Below the pieces are notes generated by a model. That model was not told the origin of the DNA and did no database searches. It saw only the letters and a program-made list of their open reading frames with translations. A stretch of 64,000 nucleotides of DNA, taken from the NCBI GenBank assembly GCA_031310005.1, contig CM062386.1, positions 1,612,001-1,676,000 of the forward strand, read 5' to 3'. The stretch is from Dactylellina haptotyla. Its lineage: Eukaryota > Ascomycota > Orbiliomycetes > Orbiliales > Orbiliaceae. The position numbers and the translations under genes were made by a program. Every line of letters starts with the position of its first letter. Positions within the stretch are counted from its first letter, which is position 1. This document shows, one piece after another, positions 48,394-60,910 of this stretch.

Positions 48394-49849
48394 CTACAAC
48401 ATCTGCCCGATAAGTCCGGCTCCGACCACAGCGGCTAGTAAAGCGCCTGCAGTTTGTGTCGGTGCTGCATTCGGGGACCGTGTCGTCGTTCTTGCTGATG
48501 CTGCTATCTCCGTGGTAACCGTAGTGAGGAAAACAATACCTCCCGATGTAACCGTGGACGTGTAAGTTGTCAAAATACTGCCACTGTGGCTGACTACAAG
48601 GGCGGGGTTGGGAACGGTGGTAGGGAGTGATGTGGTTATCACCGAGCCGCCGGTTGTAATAACCGTCGAGATAAACTCTATAACGGACGAAGGGATGACC
48701 GAAGTGTATTCCTGCTCGTAGATTTCATCGCTAGAAGTAAGGGTCTCGGTACCCGTTGTATAAATAGCGCCACCGATTGGGAAGACGGTTAGAGCGGGAA
48801 CGACAGTCTGAACACCGTTGATGTTTGTGGAAACTGTGATCGTTCTTGTGGAGAAGGAGATCGGTGGTGGTCCGGCAGGGACGACAGTGTAAGTCGAGAT
48901 TACCGACTCGCTACCGTCAATCGTGGTTGTAAAGGATATATCCATGGTGGTCATAGGTGGTGGTCCACCATTCAGTTCATTTATCAGATCGGTAGCCTGT
49001 GGGCCGCCAGTCTGTGCTGCCGTTTCTGGATCATACGCGAATCCACCAATGTGGTTATATGAGTCGCAAACCGGATTGAGAGCAACTGGGCAAAGTGTGT
49101 TCAGACAGATTGCTTGGAAGTCCGGTTCTGCGTCTGGGAGAACGACTGTTGGCGGTGCGCATCTTTGGCCGAACGTGCTATTTAAGGTAGATATTATCGT
49201 GATAACATCGCCCTCTGCGACGCCAAGGGAGGCGGCAGCTAAACCGAACTCTTGGATGAAGTAGCCGAGTTGAACAGGTCCGATGCCCATGTACTTGTGG
49301 ACTTCGTACATTCTCGGGTTTCCGTGATAAGCTGGGAACCCGTCTTTCCCGTAGAGCGAGCATCCTAAGTAGCCACCAAAAAACTGGTACATGTGGCTGA
49401 AGATGTTACTATAGGTTCTCCATATTAGCTCTTTGCCGATATCCGAGATTAGTATTGAAATACTCATACAATTGATTCGATCTCTGTCCATAGGCGGGTT
49501 TATTTTGTGCCAGTGCGAGAGCGCCACCATCATCGATAAAATTGACAATAGAGGGCCAGAGTCCTCGGTTCGTACTGTTCAGGCCTCCATTGAAAAATGG
49601 TAATAGCGAAACCTCTTGGCCATCGTAGGTTCCTGGCATCAGAATACCAGTTACATTGACTTTGCTTGGACCCGTATAATTGCCAATGAGTGCCGTGTTA
49701 ACCAGTCTGGTCATAAACGAGTACTGATTACTGCCAGTATTGTCCCTGAAGATTATCTTGGTGTATTTATCGCAGAGAGAATCTTCGGCCAAAACCGCCA
49801 GTGGTGAGAGCAGCAAAGCGCTGGTAAGGGTTCTCCGGGTCCACTTCAT
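48394..49849 (-). CDS. Secreted GPI-anchored protein with conserved N-terminal domain
   Basis: Two exons, 49849-49470 and 49408-48394, flank a 61-bp intron; the product is 464 residues. A signal peptide (MKWTRRTLTSALLLSPLAVLA) is followed by a helical cysteine-containing domain of about 215 residues (from CDKYTKIIF through the paired-Cys region ending PVCDSYNHIGG). The rest is Thr/Ser/Val-rich with repeated strand-like segments (for example STYTVVPAGPP, TLTSSDEIY) and ends in a small-residue/hydrophobic tail (GALLAAVVGAGLIGQML) of GPI-signal type. The N-terminal domain resembles a conserved fungal secreted domain I have seen in unnamed proteins, but I cannot name it. A cell-wall or membrane-attached glycoprotein is inferred. 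It is tail-to-tail with the sugar dehydrogenase-like gene. Confidence 0.85.
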
Positions 49850-51343
49850 TTTGACGTGTGTTGGGGTATCTGATAAGACGACAGAGACCCACTTCGGAAC
49901 ATTAACCGGAATATGGAGTACAGCAGAAGCCAGAGGTCGTACAATTGAATATTTCGGAGAGCAGAAGACTCTCTAATCTGCAAAATCTTTGATTGGGGCA
50001 CCATCTCTCTTAAGTATCCAATTTATTTGTGGCATGGTTGCATTGTCTAATTTTTTTTGCATTTTGAGTTTTGCAAAAAGTGCAGAACAGCGACAGGCAC
50101 AGACAGCTCACCGCGGCAGCTTGCAGATTGCATGGCTATCCTTAGCCCCGAAGTTAACTTGGGTGGGGGACCCTTCTCTTGATAACCTCCTCCTGTAAGA
50201 TGTCGTTGTGCGTGCGCTGGGGCAATTGGGACAGACCAGTGCTCATCCAGATTTTATAAAGGCGAGGTTTGCTTCTGGGACCAGGATGGGCTTCTTGGGG
50301 TTAGTCTCGGCTTTCATATCTTCGATCTTGAGTCTGGATTGGCGCCACTTTGACCAGAAATAGTTACCTTGTGAGTAAAGAAAAGCCAAACGCCAGCCAG
50401 AAGTCCTCTTATCAGGATTCTGATCAACCATTCGTAAGGGTGGTGTCGAGGACGCGCCCAGGTAATTTTGAGTGGGAGGAAACCCTCGTGCATATGCAGT
50501 AACCCCTGTCTTATTTTGATAACGATCCCAATTGTTCATTCTCAATTGTCGAAAGTAAAAATATTTAGTCTCCAAGACTAGAAGATTTAGGGAGGAAGAA
50601 CTCGAGTCGATTTTTCGACAAGGTCGCAGCAGCTATTTTTGTTTCCGTAGATTGTTAGCAAACCAATCATGATATCACAATTTGAAAAAAGAATCGACCT
50701 ACTGCATCGCTAGCTCCGACCAAGCTTTTAGTCGGGAGACGATCTTGACCGGTTTTGCTAAATTGGCCCACCAACTCTAGCGGGTCGAGCAAGGGCCCGC
50801 AATTTTCATTCAGGGGTTACGAAGGTTTTCGATCGAGCTCGCTCTTGATCTTGCTCTGTTGAAGGTCCTCTGGCGCTCTAATATTAATGGCACGATGGAT
50901 AGTTTGAGCAAAACCCAAAAGGGATTCCACTCTCGCGATCTCGGAATGTTGGAAATATTTAAATCTTGAGATGGCGTTTGCATATCTGCGGCTGAGAGTG
51001 GGGGGACGAAAATTGCATGGCAATTCGATCAAGCCGCGAATGCAAAAATGCAATGCAAAGCACAGTTGGGCGTGCGCAGACACCATTTCTGTGTCGGATA
51101 ACCTGCCGAAACCAAGCTTTCTGCCAAACAGAATCGAAAAGCAACACCGGGATTCTGCTTTGCGAATTTTCGGTGGCGTCCTGGGTACGTTTGATTTCGG
51201 ATATTACGGATCCAAACAAAAAGGTGCAAAGAGGCGAGCGGGCGTACGAATCCGTCTTCGACAACATACAACACATCCCCGCTCTCGCTCTACCCCTGAC
51301 GGACCCATCGCTGCATTCTTCCCGTGCTTGGCCAAGAATTCCA
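49850..51343. other. Divergent intergenic region
   Basis: Apart from the possible small frame at 50243-50539, no gene was supported. The region holds the promoters of the GPI-protein gene and the DUF3074 gene. Confidence 0.45.
50243..50539 (-). CDS. Possible small hypothetical protein (98 residues)
   Basis: An ATG-started frame of 98 residues begins MNNWDRYQNKTGV and ends in a charged, helical C-terminus (KWRQSRLKIEDMKAE). The composition is balanced, unlike the chance AT-rich frames nearby, and the last 60 residues look protein-like. No family was recognised and there is no signal peptide or membrane segment. It could be a small gene, the last exon of a larger one, or chance. Confidence 0.35.
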   Translation of the reverse strand: MNNWDRYQNKTGVTAYARGFPPTQNYLGASSTPPLRMVDQNPDKRTSGWRLAFLYSQGNYFWSKWRQSRLKIEDMKAETNPKKPILVPEANLAFIKSG

Positions 51344-52295
51344 ATGTCTTCAAAATATATCAAGTCCCTCCCGGTGTCGGTGGATGCAATACCGAAGTCC
51401 GGAGCAGATTTGGCCACCTACCTCAACGATGTTGTTACGGAGGCCCATACACTGATCAACACGCTGGTTTCGCCGCCAAAGGATCCTTGGTCTTTCAATT
51501 TCAAAAAGTCAAATAAATACGCGGAAGTTGAGGTCACCTCTCGAAACAATCATCTGGATGAAGGAACAGAATATTGGTTTGCCCGGCGTAGCATTCATGA
51601 AGTGGGCGGGGAGAACTTGATGTGGGACGATTTTTTGAACTTGCTGTTCCATGGCCATTCCGAAAACGAACGAGAGTATGGGCCATCAGTTAGTAGAGTC
51701 GATAAACTGAGCCTGGAGTGGGATTCGAGTACGGTGTCTGTTCCAGGGTGGGAACTTGTTCAAGTCGCAGGTTAGCGAGAGCGGTTGGGCTACCACTTGC
51801 TCTTCTGAGAACGTCACTAATGTCTATTCAGCATACGCTATCCACCACCACTTGCCCTGGCCGTTGAACGCTCGAGTATTCCCGATATTACTGATACTAG
51901 CCAAGGCTGTTGATAGAAAGGAATTCATGGTTATCAGTCTGCCAATTGGCATTCCCACCGATACTACGGGAACGAACACAGAAACACAGCAATCTGTGAA
52001 TATTATCGGACCCAAGACTACGGTGGGTCAGTATGTGGCTGTTGAGCGAGTTATCTACGAAGAGCCTCAAACCGAGGCCGGGAAACCAAATGTTGTTTGG
52101 AGCATGGCAACAGCAAGTGGTAAGCGATTCTAGCCTATTGAGCTGCTGAATTTGAGGCTGAAGGCTCATTTGTTCTGGAATATTATAGATGCATCTGGAA
52201 ATCTTCCAATGGCACTTCAGCGACGGGTCATCGGCTCGTCAATTTTCGCGGATGTGGAGGCATTTCTAGACTACGTTAAGAAGAAGAAGGCTTAG
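51344..52295 (+). CDS. DUF3074 (START/SRPBCC-like) family protein
   Basis: Three exons, 51344-51770, 51832-52119 and 52189-52295, give 273 residues. The start ATG gives MSSKYIKSLPVSVDAIPKSG, which matches the usual DUF3074 beginning. However, the frame is open for another 109 codons upstream, to an ATG at 51017, so a longer form cannot be excluded. Family features include EYWFARRSIH, a His-rich HHHLPWPLNARVFPILL segment and strand-rich KEFMVISLPI. The domain belongs to the START-like helix-grip fold, so lipid or hydrophobic ligand binding is a reasonable inference. No signal peptide is present with the chosen start; it is probably cytosolic. The C-terminus is Lys-rich (YVKKKKA). Confidence 0.83.
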
Positions 52296-53151
52296 AAATA
52301 CAACAAGGAAATGTTGGAAAGGCTGGCAGGTTTCGTCGTGTTGGAAAAATCTGTGTTTCAAGCGTTCAGGTCCTATATCAGAACGGCAGCCCTACCGAAA
52401 CGTGGTTGACATGTGCTTATGGTTTACATGTGGGGCTATAATGGTAAAAGGCGTTGTTCTAGAAAGGCATTTCCAGCGAGATCGCGATGCAAGGTAGCCG
52501 CAGAACTTTGAAGCGGCATGTATCATAAAGCGAAGATAAAGCGAACGGACGTGTCTCGAATTCACTCCGGAAATGCATACCCGAGGCTGGAAGGCTTAAA
52601 CGCCGATATCTCCACCGACGGCCTTGCCTCAAGTATAACTTCAATTGAATGGACGGATGCCCTTGCTTCGTCCGCTTTGATCTTTTCGACTCCTTTCGAT
52701 TTAAGCGAGATCGAGAAACGGGGGCGTTGTTTTATGAAATTTCGATGTTGGGGATCGGGGTGGTTAAGATGTCCGCAACCGGGTAGTTGCAACAGTCGAG
52801 ATATTTCCTAGCAAGCCGACTGCAGCCAAGAAGTCGCCCCATCGCCAGATCCGGCGAGCTGTCTAGACTTTCAGATGAGAGACCAACGGCGTGTCCTCTA
52901 TTTGCGAGGATTGTGTGATTCTTGCCTTAAGAAGAGTCTTGGCTTTATAATCGCTGCGATTTGGTCTCGATTTTCCTTTGTGAGAGGTCATTTCTCGGCA
53001 ACCTTCCTCCGAGCTGTGTCGCGTGGATATATCGTCACTTAACACCCCTTCGACTGTTCAAAATTCAGCTAAGATTCTGAAATGACCAACACATGAAAGC
53101 TCGAATTATTGCGAAAACCCACTGGTATTGGGGACTTTCCACCGAGGAGAC
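52296..53151. other. Intergenic region
   Basis: Holds the promoter of the second Pth11-like receptor. Opposed overlapping frames at 52.5-52.8 kb are shadows of each other. No gene was seen. Confidence 0.5.
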
Positions 53152-54903
53152 ATGGCTGTTGGGACACGGAGCGACCATCCTGATCTTCCTCCTGTGAACA
53201 GTGGGGACATAAGATTGCTCTTCGGGTTAACTTTGGCCCTCGCCATTATCACAAGTTAGTATACCTTTCGCTGCTATCGGAATTCGATCCAACGCTTTTC
53301 GCACAAACCACGAGATGGATCCTCAGGCACCTAGTTCGCTAATTTCTGATATCACGTTTCGTCTTTATAATTTAGCTGTATTCGTTTTTGGCAGGCTCAT
53401 CATAAGAAGATTTTACATTGGGAAAATCGAAATTGATGATTGGATCTTAGGAGTGGCTTGGGTACGGGTGCCCTGTTTACAACATTCCTCAATACGCCTG
53501 ACTAATGTGCGATACCTCCAAATCGGTAGATTGTTCTTATGGCATATACAGGGACGCAACTGGGATCTGTACAAATAAATTATGAGCTCGCAAACGACCT
53601 CGTGCAGCGTGTATGGAATCCAGCAACTATCAGTTTAAAGGTCTGTTTCTAGTTCCTTCAATAGTGCCTTTATTCTAAGAAAAGCTAAGGAGGTTAAAAT
53701 ATGAGATTTTCTGACTTTTTCGATATTGAAATAACCAGCTGCGATTGGATTACGTCTTAATGATACTTTATTACGTCTGCGTATATTTAACCAAGCTATC
53801 AATTCTATGCCTATACCTTAGACTTTGTATGTTTGGAATTTTTGAATACATTACATCCCTGACAGCAAATAACATGAACTTCAGACTAACCGAATGGCTG
53901 CAAAATAAATAGGTAGAAGCGAGACCCAGCTACGTTACACTTCTAGCGGTGGGCGCCTTCGTGGTTGCACCTGGCTCACTGTTATCCTCATCACGGTTAT
54001 ATCTATACCTTCCGTTATCGTGTCGATCTGCAGATGTCTTCCGATCAAGTCTATCTGGACTGTTACTGGCGATGCCGGGGATAGTGGGTGTGTCAATCAA
54101 CCTGCATTTTTCATTGGTAGGAAACCATTTCATTATTTTCTCCTGTGGTTATAATTACTTGGCGCCAAGGGTTAACATATGGAGTCTACTGTAGCTACCA
54201 GCGTGTTGCACATATTCTCGGACATAATCATTGCGATACTGCCGATTCCTCTCGTAATGAGGCTGCGAGGACCGCTACTATATAGAGTGGGCCTAGCGAG
54301 CATATTAATGCTTGGTCTGTTGGCGACCGCTGCTTGGTAAGTCTTGAATATCTACGCGAGGTAGACACTTTTGGTCGACTAATGAGCTTTCATCTCGAAA
54401 TAGTGCCGGAAGACTTGCAGTGTTAATTGAAGCGAATGAGCCGAACTCATTTTTCTACCAATTCTCTACCAGTGTCAATACTTGGAGCTATGCCGAGTGT
54501 AGCCTGGGCATGATTGGTGCTGCTGTTCCAGGTATGTTAAAGGGTAGAGTTGAAGCTGAAGATTGAACTAATGGTTTTCATAGCGTTGAAACCTATTTTT
54601 CGGAGCGTATGTAAAGTACTCGGCGGCTCCGGATGGAGTACAGCCAGCTGTACGAACCCACAAGAAAGTGACCCGTCGCGATCCTTGCCGTGTCGAGTCG
54701 CTGCCGAAGGGAATAGGCAGAGAATCAACAATTTTCATTTGGAGGATTTGGAAACGGATCGGGACATGGATATTTCGAGTTCAAAATGTTCAAAATATGA
54801 GTCTAGGACGAATAGCTCGGCACGGGGGTCCGCTCAAACGGATATTGAAGTTAATCTCCCGACACCTTTGGCAGTTAAATTAAGAGGTGATATTGATGGG
54901 TGA
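53152..54903 (+). CDS. Second Pth11-like seven-TM receptor
   Basis: Eight exons were read: 53152-53254, 53376-53461, 53530-53640, 53739-53826, 53913-54116, 54195-54336, 54404-54531 and 54584-54903, giving 393 residues. The N-terminus is short (about 22 residues) before TM1. KIEIDDWILGVAW, LTKLSILCLYLRL, GCVNQPAFFI, SDIIIAILPIPLVMRL and TWSYAECSLGMIGAAVPALKP are all hallmarks of the fungal rhodopsin-domain family. Phases agree at every junction and the final exon encodes a polar tail of about 100 residues. The junction between exons 4 and 5 is the least certain, because the loop is about nine residues longer than usual there. A membrane sensor role is inferred. Confidence 0.82.
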
Positions 54904-56716
54904 CGAAGATTCTTTATATATCTGTTATGTGCAGTTTTTTGTTTTTAGGTGCGTTTGGAGTTTTTTGGATAGGCTCTTTTATTTTTATAAAAAAAACATC
55001 ATCATAATACCATAATACCAGCTATCTCCTCATCTGTTCAGTCCTCTATACCCCGTCCGCCAAAGTCAATCGACTAGATATATATCGCATGGCCGTCGGC
55101 TATAATGTTACTAGGCTTCCTACCTCCCTTTGCCGCCTATTTCGACTTTAATGCTTCAGAGAAATTTGAAGTTTTCAATATGATCAAGATTCAACCCTAA
55201 TTTAATATCAGGAATCTTCTCTGGAACGAATCAAATAATATCAATATTATATATACATGCATGCATGCTTAATATATCCTAGTAATCTAAGATCTCTTAT
55301 TGATTGTGGGCATGCGTTACGGGTACTTTGCAAGGTTGAAGTCTCTCTTGATACTGCCCAACATATATAGGGCCCTTTCATCCTGATATTGAAAAATAAA
55401 GGATTTCATTGTCTCGCAAGCCAGATGCTGTCTCAACAGATAACGACCTCAGTGACGTATGTCTCTCCAAACGTAAAGACTGAAATTAATACTTGTTGAG
55501 AAGAACATTCACCCATATCATCTTGATCTGGAATTCTGTTATCATGCGGTACGACGAGTCGAGATGTGCGATTGTGGCATGCCATGGATTGTCTTGAAAA
55601 ATAGAGAGAACATTCCAAGCAAAGAAATGAATGTAAAGTAGTTTTTTTTCAGATACTGTGTAGAGGTGGCTCGGAGAGTGTATTACAAGTCCCTTTCAAC
55701 GCCTATTATCGTTACTCATCACTCGTATGTTGATCCATCAAATTCGGAGTACTTCGGAGTGTTCTGCCTAAATCGCGGTTCTATGAGCGCGAGCGGAGAG
55801 GTTTGGGTAGTCCTGAGTCAGAGTTTCGTTTCTATCCTCATAACAGGATCTGGGAAACTGCTATGTGCATATATGCCACGCGAAAACTTATGTCTACATA
55901 TTCGCTGAGGATGCGCATGGTGTAGGTATCACGCATATACGCGACGCGACCCACGGCGTGCGAGCAACCTGACTGTTAATTATCTGTATGAAACAGTATT
56001 GGTTGGGTGTAAATCGAGGTATGAGTGTTTCTGTGGCGGTGGTACTCAAGGTGCAGGCAGGCCTGGCGTCTGCATGCGCCTTTGTCTGGCCCTCTCATGT
56101 ATTGTTAGTTTGCTATATTGCCAAGACTTTTGCCCTGGTTTGCGATGGAGTTTTGATTCTGATTGGCTGTTAGATGGCCTGGGATCTCGAGCCCCTCGCC
56201 TCTTCAACGAGACCAATCTGTATCTACAACGCCATATATGGTTTTACAGTTATTGGATACGAAATCCTACTTGAAGTTTAAACGCGTTTGGAGCATTCAT
56301 TCAAAGTGCAAGAGTAATGTGTCCTGATCTGATCGAGTCACCGAATTTGCTATAACGAAACACATACAGTAAGTTTTGGATATTTTTTGTTTATGTAAGG
56401 TTCATGCTGCATGTTGTACGTATACTGATCTCGGAATTCTAGAACAGTGATATTAATATATATTAAGCATTGTAATAAGACTTGGATTCTGTCAAATACA
56501 AATATCGGTGCCTTTCTTGGCGAGACTACTCCTACCCTTCTTGTTAGTATCACATCTATTCTTATCTGGTTACGAGACTGGTACATCGCGGAGTCCATTT
56601 CTATCAGCCGCTTGGAATACTCCTCCTTAAACCTTTATTAGACACAAGTTCGTGCGAAACAGGCGTTAATCTGAGAAACCGAAAATCAGAGAGCACTGTT
56701 AAACTCAGCTATAGTT
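54904..56716. other. 1.8-kb gene-free region
   Basis: AT-rich spacer with a CATG microsatellite at 55256-55268. No gene was seen. Confidence 0.5.
55256..55268. repeat. CATG microsatellite
   Basis: Three tandem CATG units plus one base. Similar short runs occur at 13317-13327, 39771-39783 and 42191-42201. Confidence 0.6.
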
Positions 56717-59700
56717 ATGGGTCTTGAAAACACTAGTTACCCATACACAGAGTCCCAGGCAACCGATTCTGTCTTACAAAATGAATCTCCTTGGAAGCCA
56801 CCTTCCGCAGTCGAGACTGCGACAGGGGTTCCGCAGACGCACGAATCTCAACAAGACAATCCATCCTTATCCCAAGTGGGCAATTTGGGCATTCTCAGCA
56901 ACGCAAACAAAGATACTGCTAATAACCACAAGGCGCGGGAGCTCAGTGAATCCCCTGCGGATCCATCGGAAGAGACAACCTATCGAGGAAATCGAATCAT
57001 GAAAGGGTCTTCAAGTAGTTCTGGTTTCAAGGTTCCGGGCGAAATCGCCGAGGATAGAAACAAAGATTCAACAATAACTGACTCTCAAAGCACACCCGAT
57101 TCTGATAATATCCTCGCTTTCATTGAATGCGCCGGAATAATATATAAGGCAGGGAGAAAATCCGTTCCTGGGTGCGATATTTCTTTTACTCCAGATGGAA
57201 TTCGGCGTGCCTTTAGTGTCGCAATTGCGAATACTGGGGATGCCGCTTTTCGATCCGAGCTTTTAAGATGTATACTTGGACAAAGTCCTCATGAACAACC
57301 AACAACCTCGAAGGACAATGGCAAAAACACTGTCTCCAACGCCCTTCTACGGGCGATGGACGATCGAATGGCCGGAGACCAGCTAGTTCCGATATCGCAG
57401 CCTGCAAGTTATAACAAACATCTTAATACTCTTCCGATGATGAGTCTCGAATCCGACAACGGAACCTCGCACGGAAGCATGGATGCTTCTGAAGGATTGG
57501 CACAAACGAATAGCTCGGCTTCGGCCGTTTCATATACAGAAACCATAGGTGTTCAAGATGCCCGATCGGCGGATATGTGGTCGTTTCTGAGTGCATCTGA
57601 ACTGCCAGATAACGTTTTACCTCTAGAATTATATTCTGGAAATGGTCTCCCTCCTATTATAACGGCTATTGAACGGAATGATATCGGAGCGGTCTCCGAT
57701 TTGCTGGCAAATGGCACTGATATTTCGAGCGAGGTACCCGATTTGTCGGGAGCCCCAACTACAGCGATTGCTTACGCTGCGAACCGCGGACGGAAACGCA
57801 TTGTTGCCTATTTTCTGGCGCATGATCTCACATGTTACAAAGCTGCACTGGCGGCTATATCACCGTATGACGGTGATATGAAAAGATTTGTTTTATCAAC
57901 ATATGCTCGATATAAAGAGAATCTATTGACCTATAGACCTTCGGCTTATGCGAAACTTCAGATTTACGAAGAGGAATTTGAGAAATCCGGTGCAGCGGAA
58001 GCTGCTTCCAGTACCGCGGGCCCGCCACCAAGTTACACCCATAGTCTTGCGGACTCGGAGGCTCGCTCACTGAGCAAAGGAGGTATAGACAACTTTGATG
58101 ATTTATCTGATCAAGATTTTACTATCATACAATCTCCAACCTCTATCTTTAACAAGAAGTTGAAAGGAAAAGGAACAAATGAAAATGTGGACGAAGAAAA
58201 GGAAGAAAATGATAAAACAAAGGCACTCCGCTGGCTTGTTTTACTTCTTGCCCTCACTGATCAGAGATCTGGAAGGGTATTAGGACGTGGATCTAGTTCC
58301 ACCGGCGCCATTGGAAATGGGAGTAATCTGCTGGAAGAGTTTGATACCGAGAATTATTCTGGCGGCCACATAGGTTCTCAGGCAAAGAAAGTGCCAGCCA
58401 CAGAGTCTAGCAATAGTAAGGAAGGTCATCGGAACTCTACAAACAAACGGACTAGGAAATCTGGCGATGAGGGAAAAGGTGACGATGATTCGAATGTACC
58501 ACCTAAAAAGAAATTCATTCGAACGCATGGATATCCAGAAGAGCTCTTCGCATGTCCATTCGCGAAGGCTCATCCCGATCGATATCCTAAATGCTTGTTG
58601 ATTCATAGACAGAACCTAAGCGGCATCAAGTACGTATGCGAAATATGCAATTTTCCTATCAAGGAAGTGTTGGTGATAGGTGACATAAATACGCATATAT
58701 CCATATATCTTTTCGGAATTTGGGCTAATGGGTCGCCACTTAGGGAGCATTTAAAGAGAAATCATTTCCATGGAGTTCTTCCAGGGCCGCTGCTAAGGGC
58801 GCGCACCTGGGCTGACGTATTCAAATACTGCATTCCATCCTGGACGGACCCGATTCCATCGCCGTGTAAGGACTCTCCGAGAATATTATTGATATTTCAT
58901 AGTAATCACTAATCTTGGAGATAGATCTCGATTTTACAACACCGTTACGTTGGGTGCGTAAGCGTCAGAAGGAGAGCGGCGAAAGTGCGAAATTTACAAC
59001 CTATAGTCCGGAAGACAGCTCAGATTCCGACACAAATTTAATCTCTATGCCAATAATACCACCACTCTCACGTAATCGCCACGACTTTCTTGCAAGCCAA
59101 AGTGTGGTTGCCCAGGTGGATGAAGAGGATTTACAAAGACGTTCGAATGCAGCAATCGGCTCTCTTCCTAGTGTCTCTAGGTCGGAGGAGCTATCAATTA
59201 GAGAGCGCATGATCGAGGTTGTCTCCGATGGCCCGCTCATAGACATTTTCAATACCTTGGTTGGGTCTGAATATGATACAGATTACACGACCCCTGGAGC
59301 TTTAGGATACGGCGAGGACACGACTATTGCTGCTCTAGCTGCCGATAATGTGCCATTAGACATTGATTTTTTCAGTATTGAAGAGACCATTAATATGGCT
59401 CTCGGCTTGGGTTCCGATATGCTACTCTCTCTTGATGATTTTATCAATTACGAAGCAAGCGAGCGATCGACAGAAGAACTGTTGCAAAATACCAATTTTG
59501 AGGAGGGACTAAATGCTGAGATCGGTAGTACATCGCCACAAATTGCGCAAAGTTTGCAAGAAAGTACACCAATCCTCACACCTGATACTCGCTCCGTGAT
59601 CTCGGGTACGATGTCACCGGAGCCGCCGAGAACAGGGAGCGCTCAACCCCAAGATATGGCAGCTGGCTTAGCATCGCCATCGACATCGCAAGGTCGGAAG

Positions 59701-59994
59701 AAGTATATCTTGCGAGTTCGACGTCAGGACGAACGCGCCGGTCAGCCATCATTGGAACGGCCGGGTCACAAGAAGTTCCAGTTTAACGATGTTGGTGAAT
59801 TCCGGCGTGAATTTGACTCCTGGATGGTCCAGAACTTTACCAATCCCATGTTTTGTTGGTCAACATGGGAATTTAAGAACCCGCGAAACTCAGTGAGGAT
59901 GGCGGATATTGAGGAGGTAGTAGACGAACTCGAGTGGATTTGGGATGCCTACGGAACGGAAGGGGCTGCTTTTTTCTTAGTCCCTAAAGTATAG
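56717..59994 (+). CDS. Large ankyrin-like/zinc-finger-like protein of unknown role
   Basis: Three exons, 56717-58629, 58744-58865 and 58925-59994, give 1034 residues. The first 300 residues are polar and low-complexity. A helical repeat-like region (about 309-370, NGLPPIITAIERNDIGAVSDLLANG) resembles degenerate ankyrin repeats. A basic stretch (PPKKKFIRTHG) could be a nuclear-localisation signal. Next comes a Cys/His region running from FACPFAKAHPDRYPKC to KEHLKRNHF, split by intron 1, which matches a fungal C2H2-related zinc-binding segment (typically RVKEHLYRKH). The last 350 residues are acidic and end in a folded-looking block rich in Trp and Phe. Intron 1 is 114 nt, in frame and free of stops, so retention keeps the frame open until a stop inside intron 2 at 58912. 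It is convergent with the ankyrin-subtilase gene. A nuclear or signalling role is only a guess. Confidence 0.8.
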
Positions 59995-60910
59995 GTGGGG
60001 CGTGCGTAGGTGTTATATGGGGTTTAGCGTTACAAATTTTTGTAAAGTCTGGAGTATTTGTTTTGCAAGATGCGGTGCGTTTTTGGTACCTTTGGAGCAT
60101 TTGAGATACCCTTTGCCAACTTGTTTCAATGTAATTATATTCTGTCATGCGCAAAATCATTAGGCCATGAAGAAATCTTCCAAATTTTTTACTACTACAT
60201 TTCCGCGGCCCCTATCAACTATAAAAATCGTGTTAAACCGAAAATTGGCTGTGATGAAAATCGAACAAAAAGCCCGTACTTATACATTTAGATTTTTGTC
60301 CCTTAGGTTATCAACTGAGAAATGGAGAGCAATAAGCTAAGGAATTGATAGTACAGTTCAATCACTCGAAGCTCTGATAAGGTCAGTGAGAGAAAGAATC
60401 CCGCTTCCATCCCTAATACATACATTTTCCTGCTAACTGGATCAAAAAACGCTTAAGGAACTAGCATAAACTGAAAGTAGTATATTGTAGTATCTAATTG
60501 ACATCCGATTCCTTTCTGCTTACGGGAAAACACAGAGATATACATACTAGTATTAATAACTAAACGCGAAAATAGCGAGTGAGGAAGTATTTCTTCGTCT
60601 GCCAGGCACTTGCTTCGCGCTTAGACTCTGCGGCTCCGAGAACTCGGGCACAACGTCCTGAGATCCATAAAGGGTACAATTACCGTTAAAAATGTCCAAA
60701 AAATTCGAGCTCACATATTGCGGCCTCGACTTATGATCTATCATAATGATAAACCCAAAACTCGAAACATTCGTAACTACCCTGACCGGGGTTTAACGAA
60801 AAGCACAAATCCGATGGTTCTAGAGATAGTTAGTTTGTATCGTTCAGCTGAAAATCGATCTAATAGTATGTCGAATCAAACGAATACTGGCAGACGAAGA
60901 AGTTAGAAAT
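59995..60910. other. Intergenic region between convergent genes
   Basis: AT-rich 3' flanks of the zinc-finger-like gene and the ankyrin-subtilase gene; no gene seen. Confidence 0.5.

Noticed and set aside
53152-54903. Second Pth11-like gene as a pseudogene
   Set aside because: Unspliced frames are short and broken, but eight exons with consistent phases give a full seven-helix protein.
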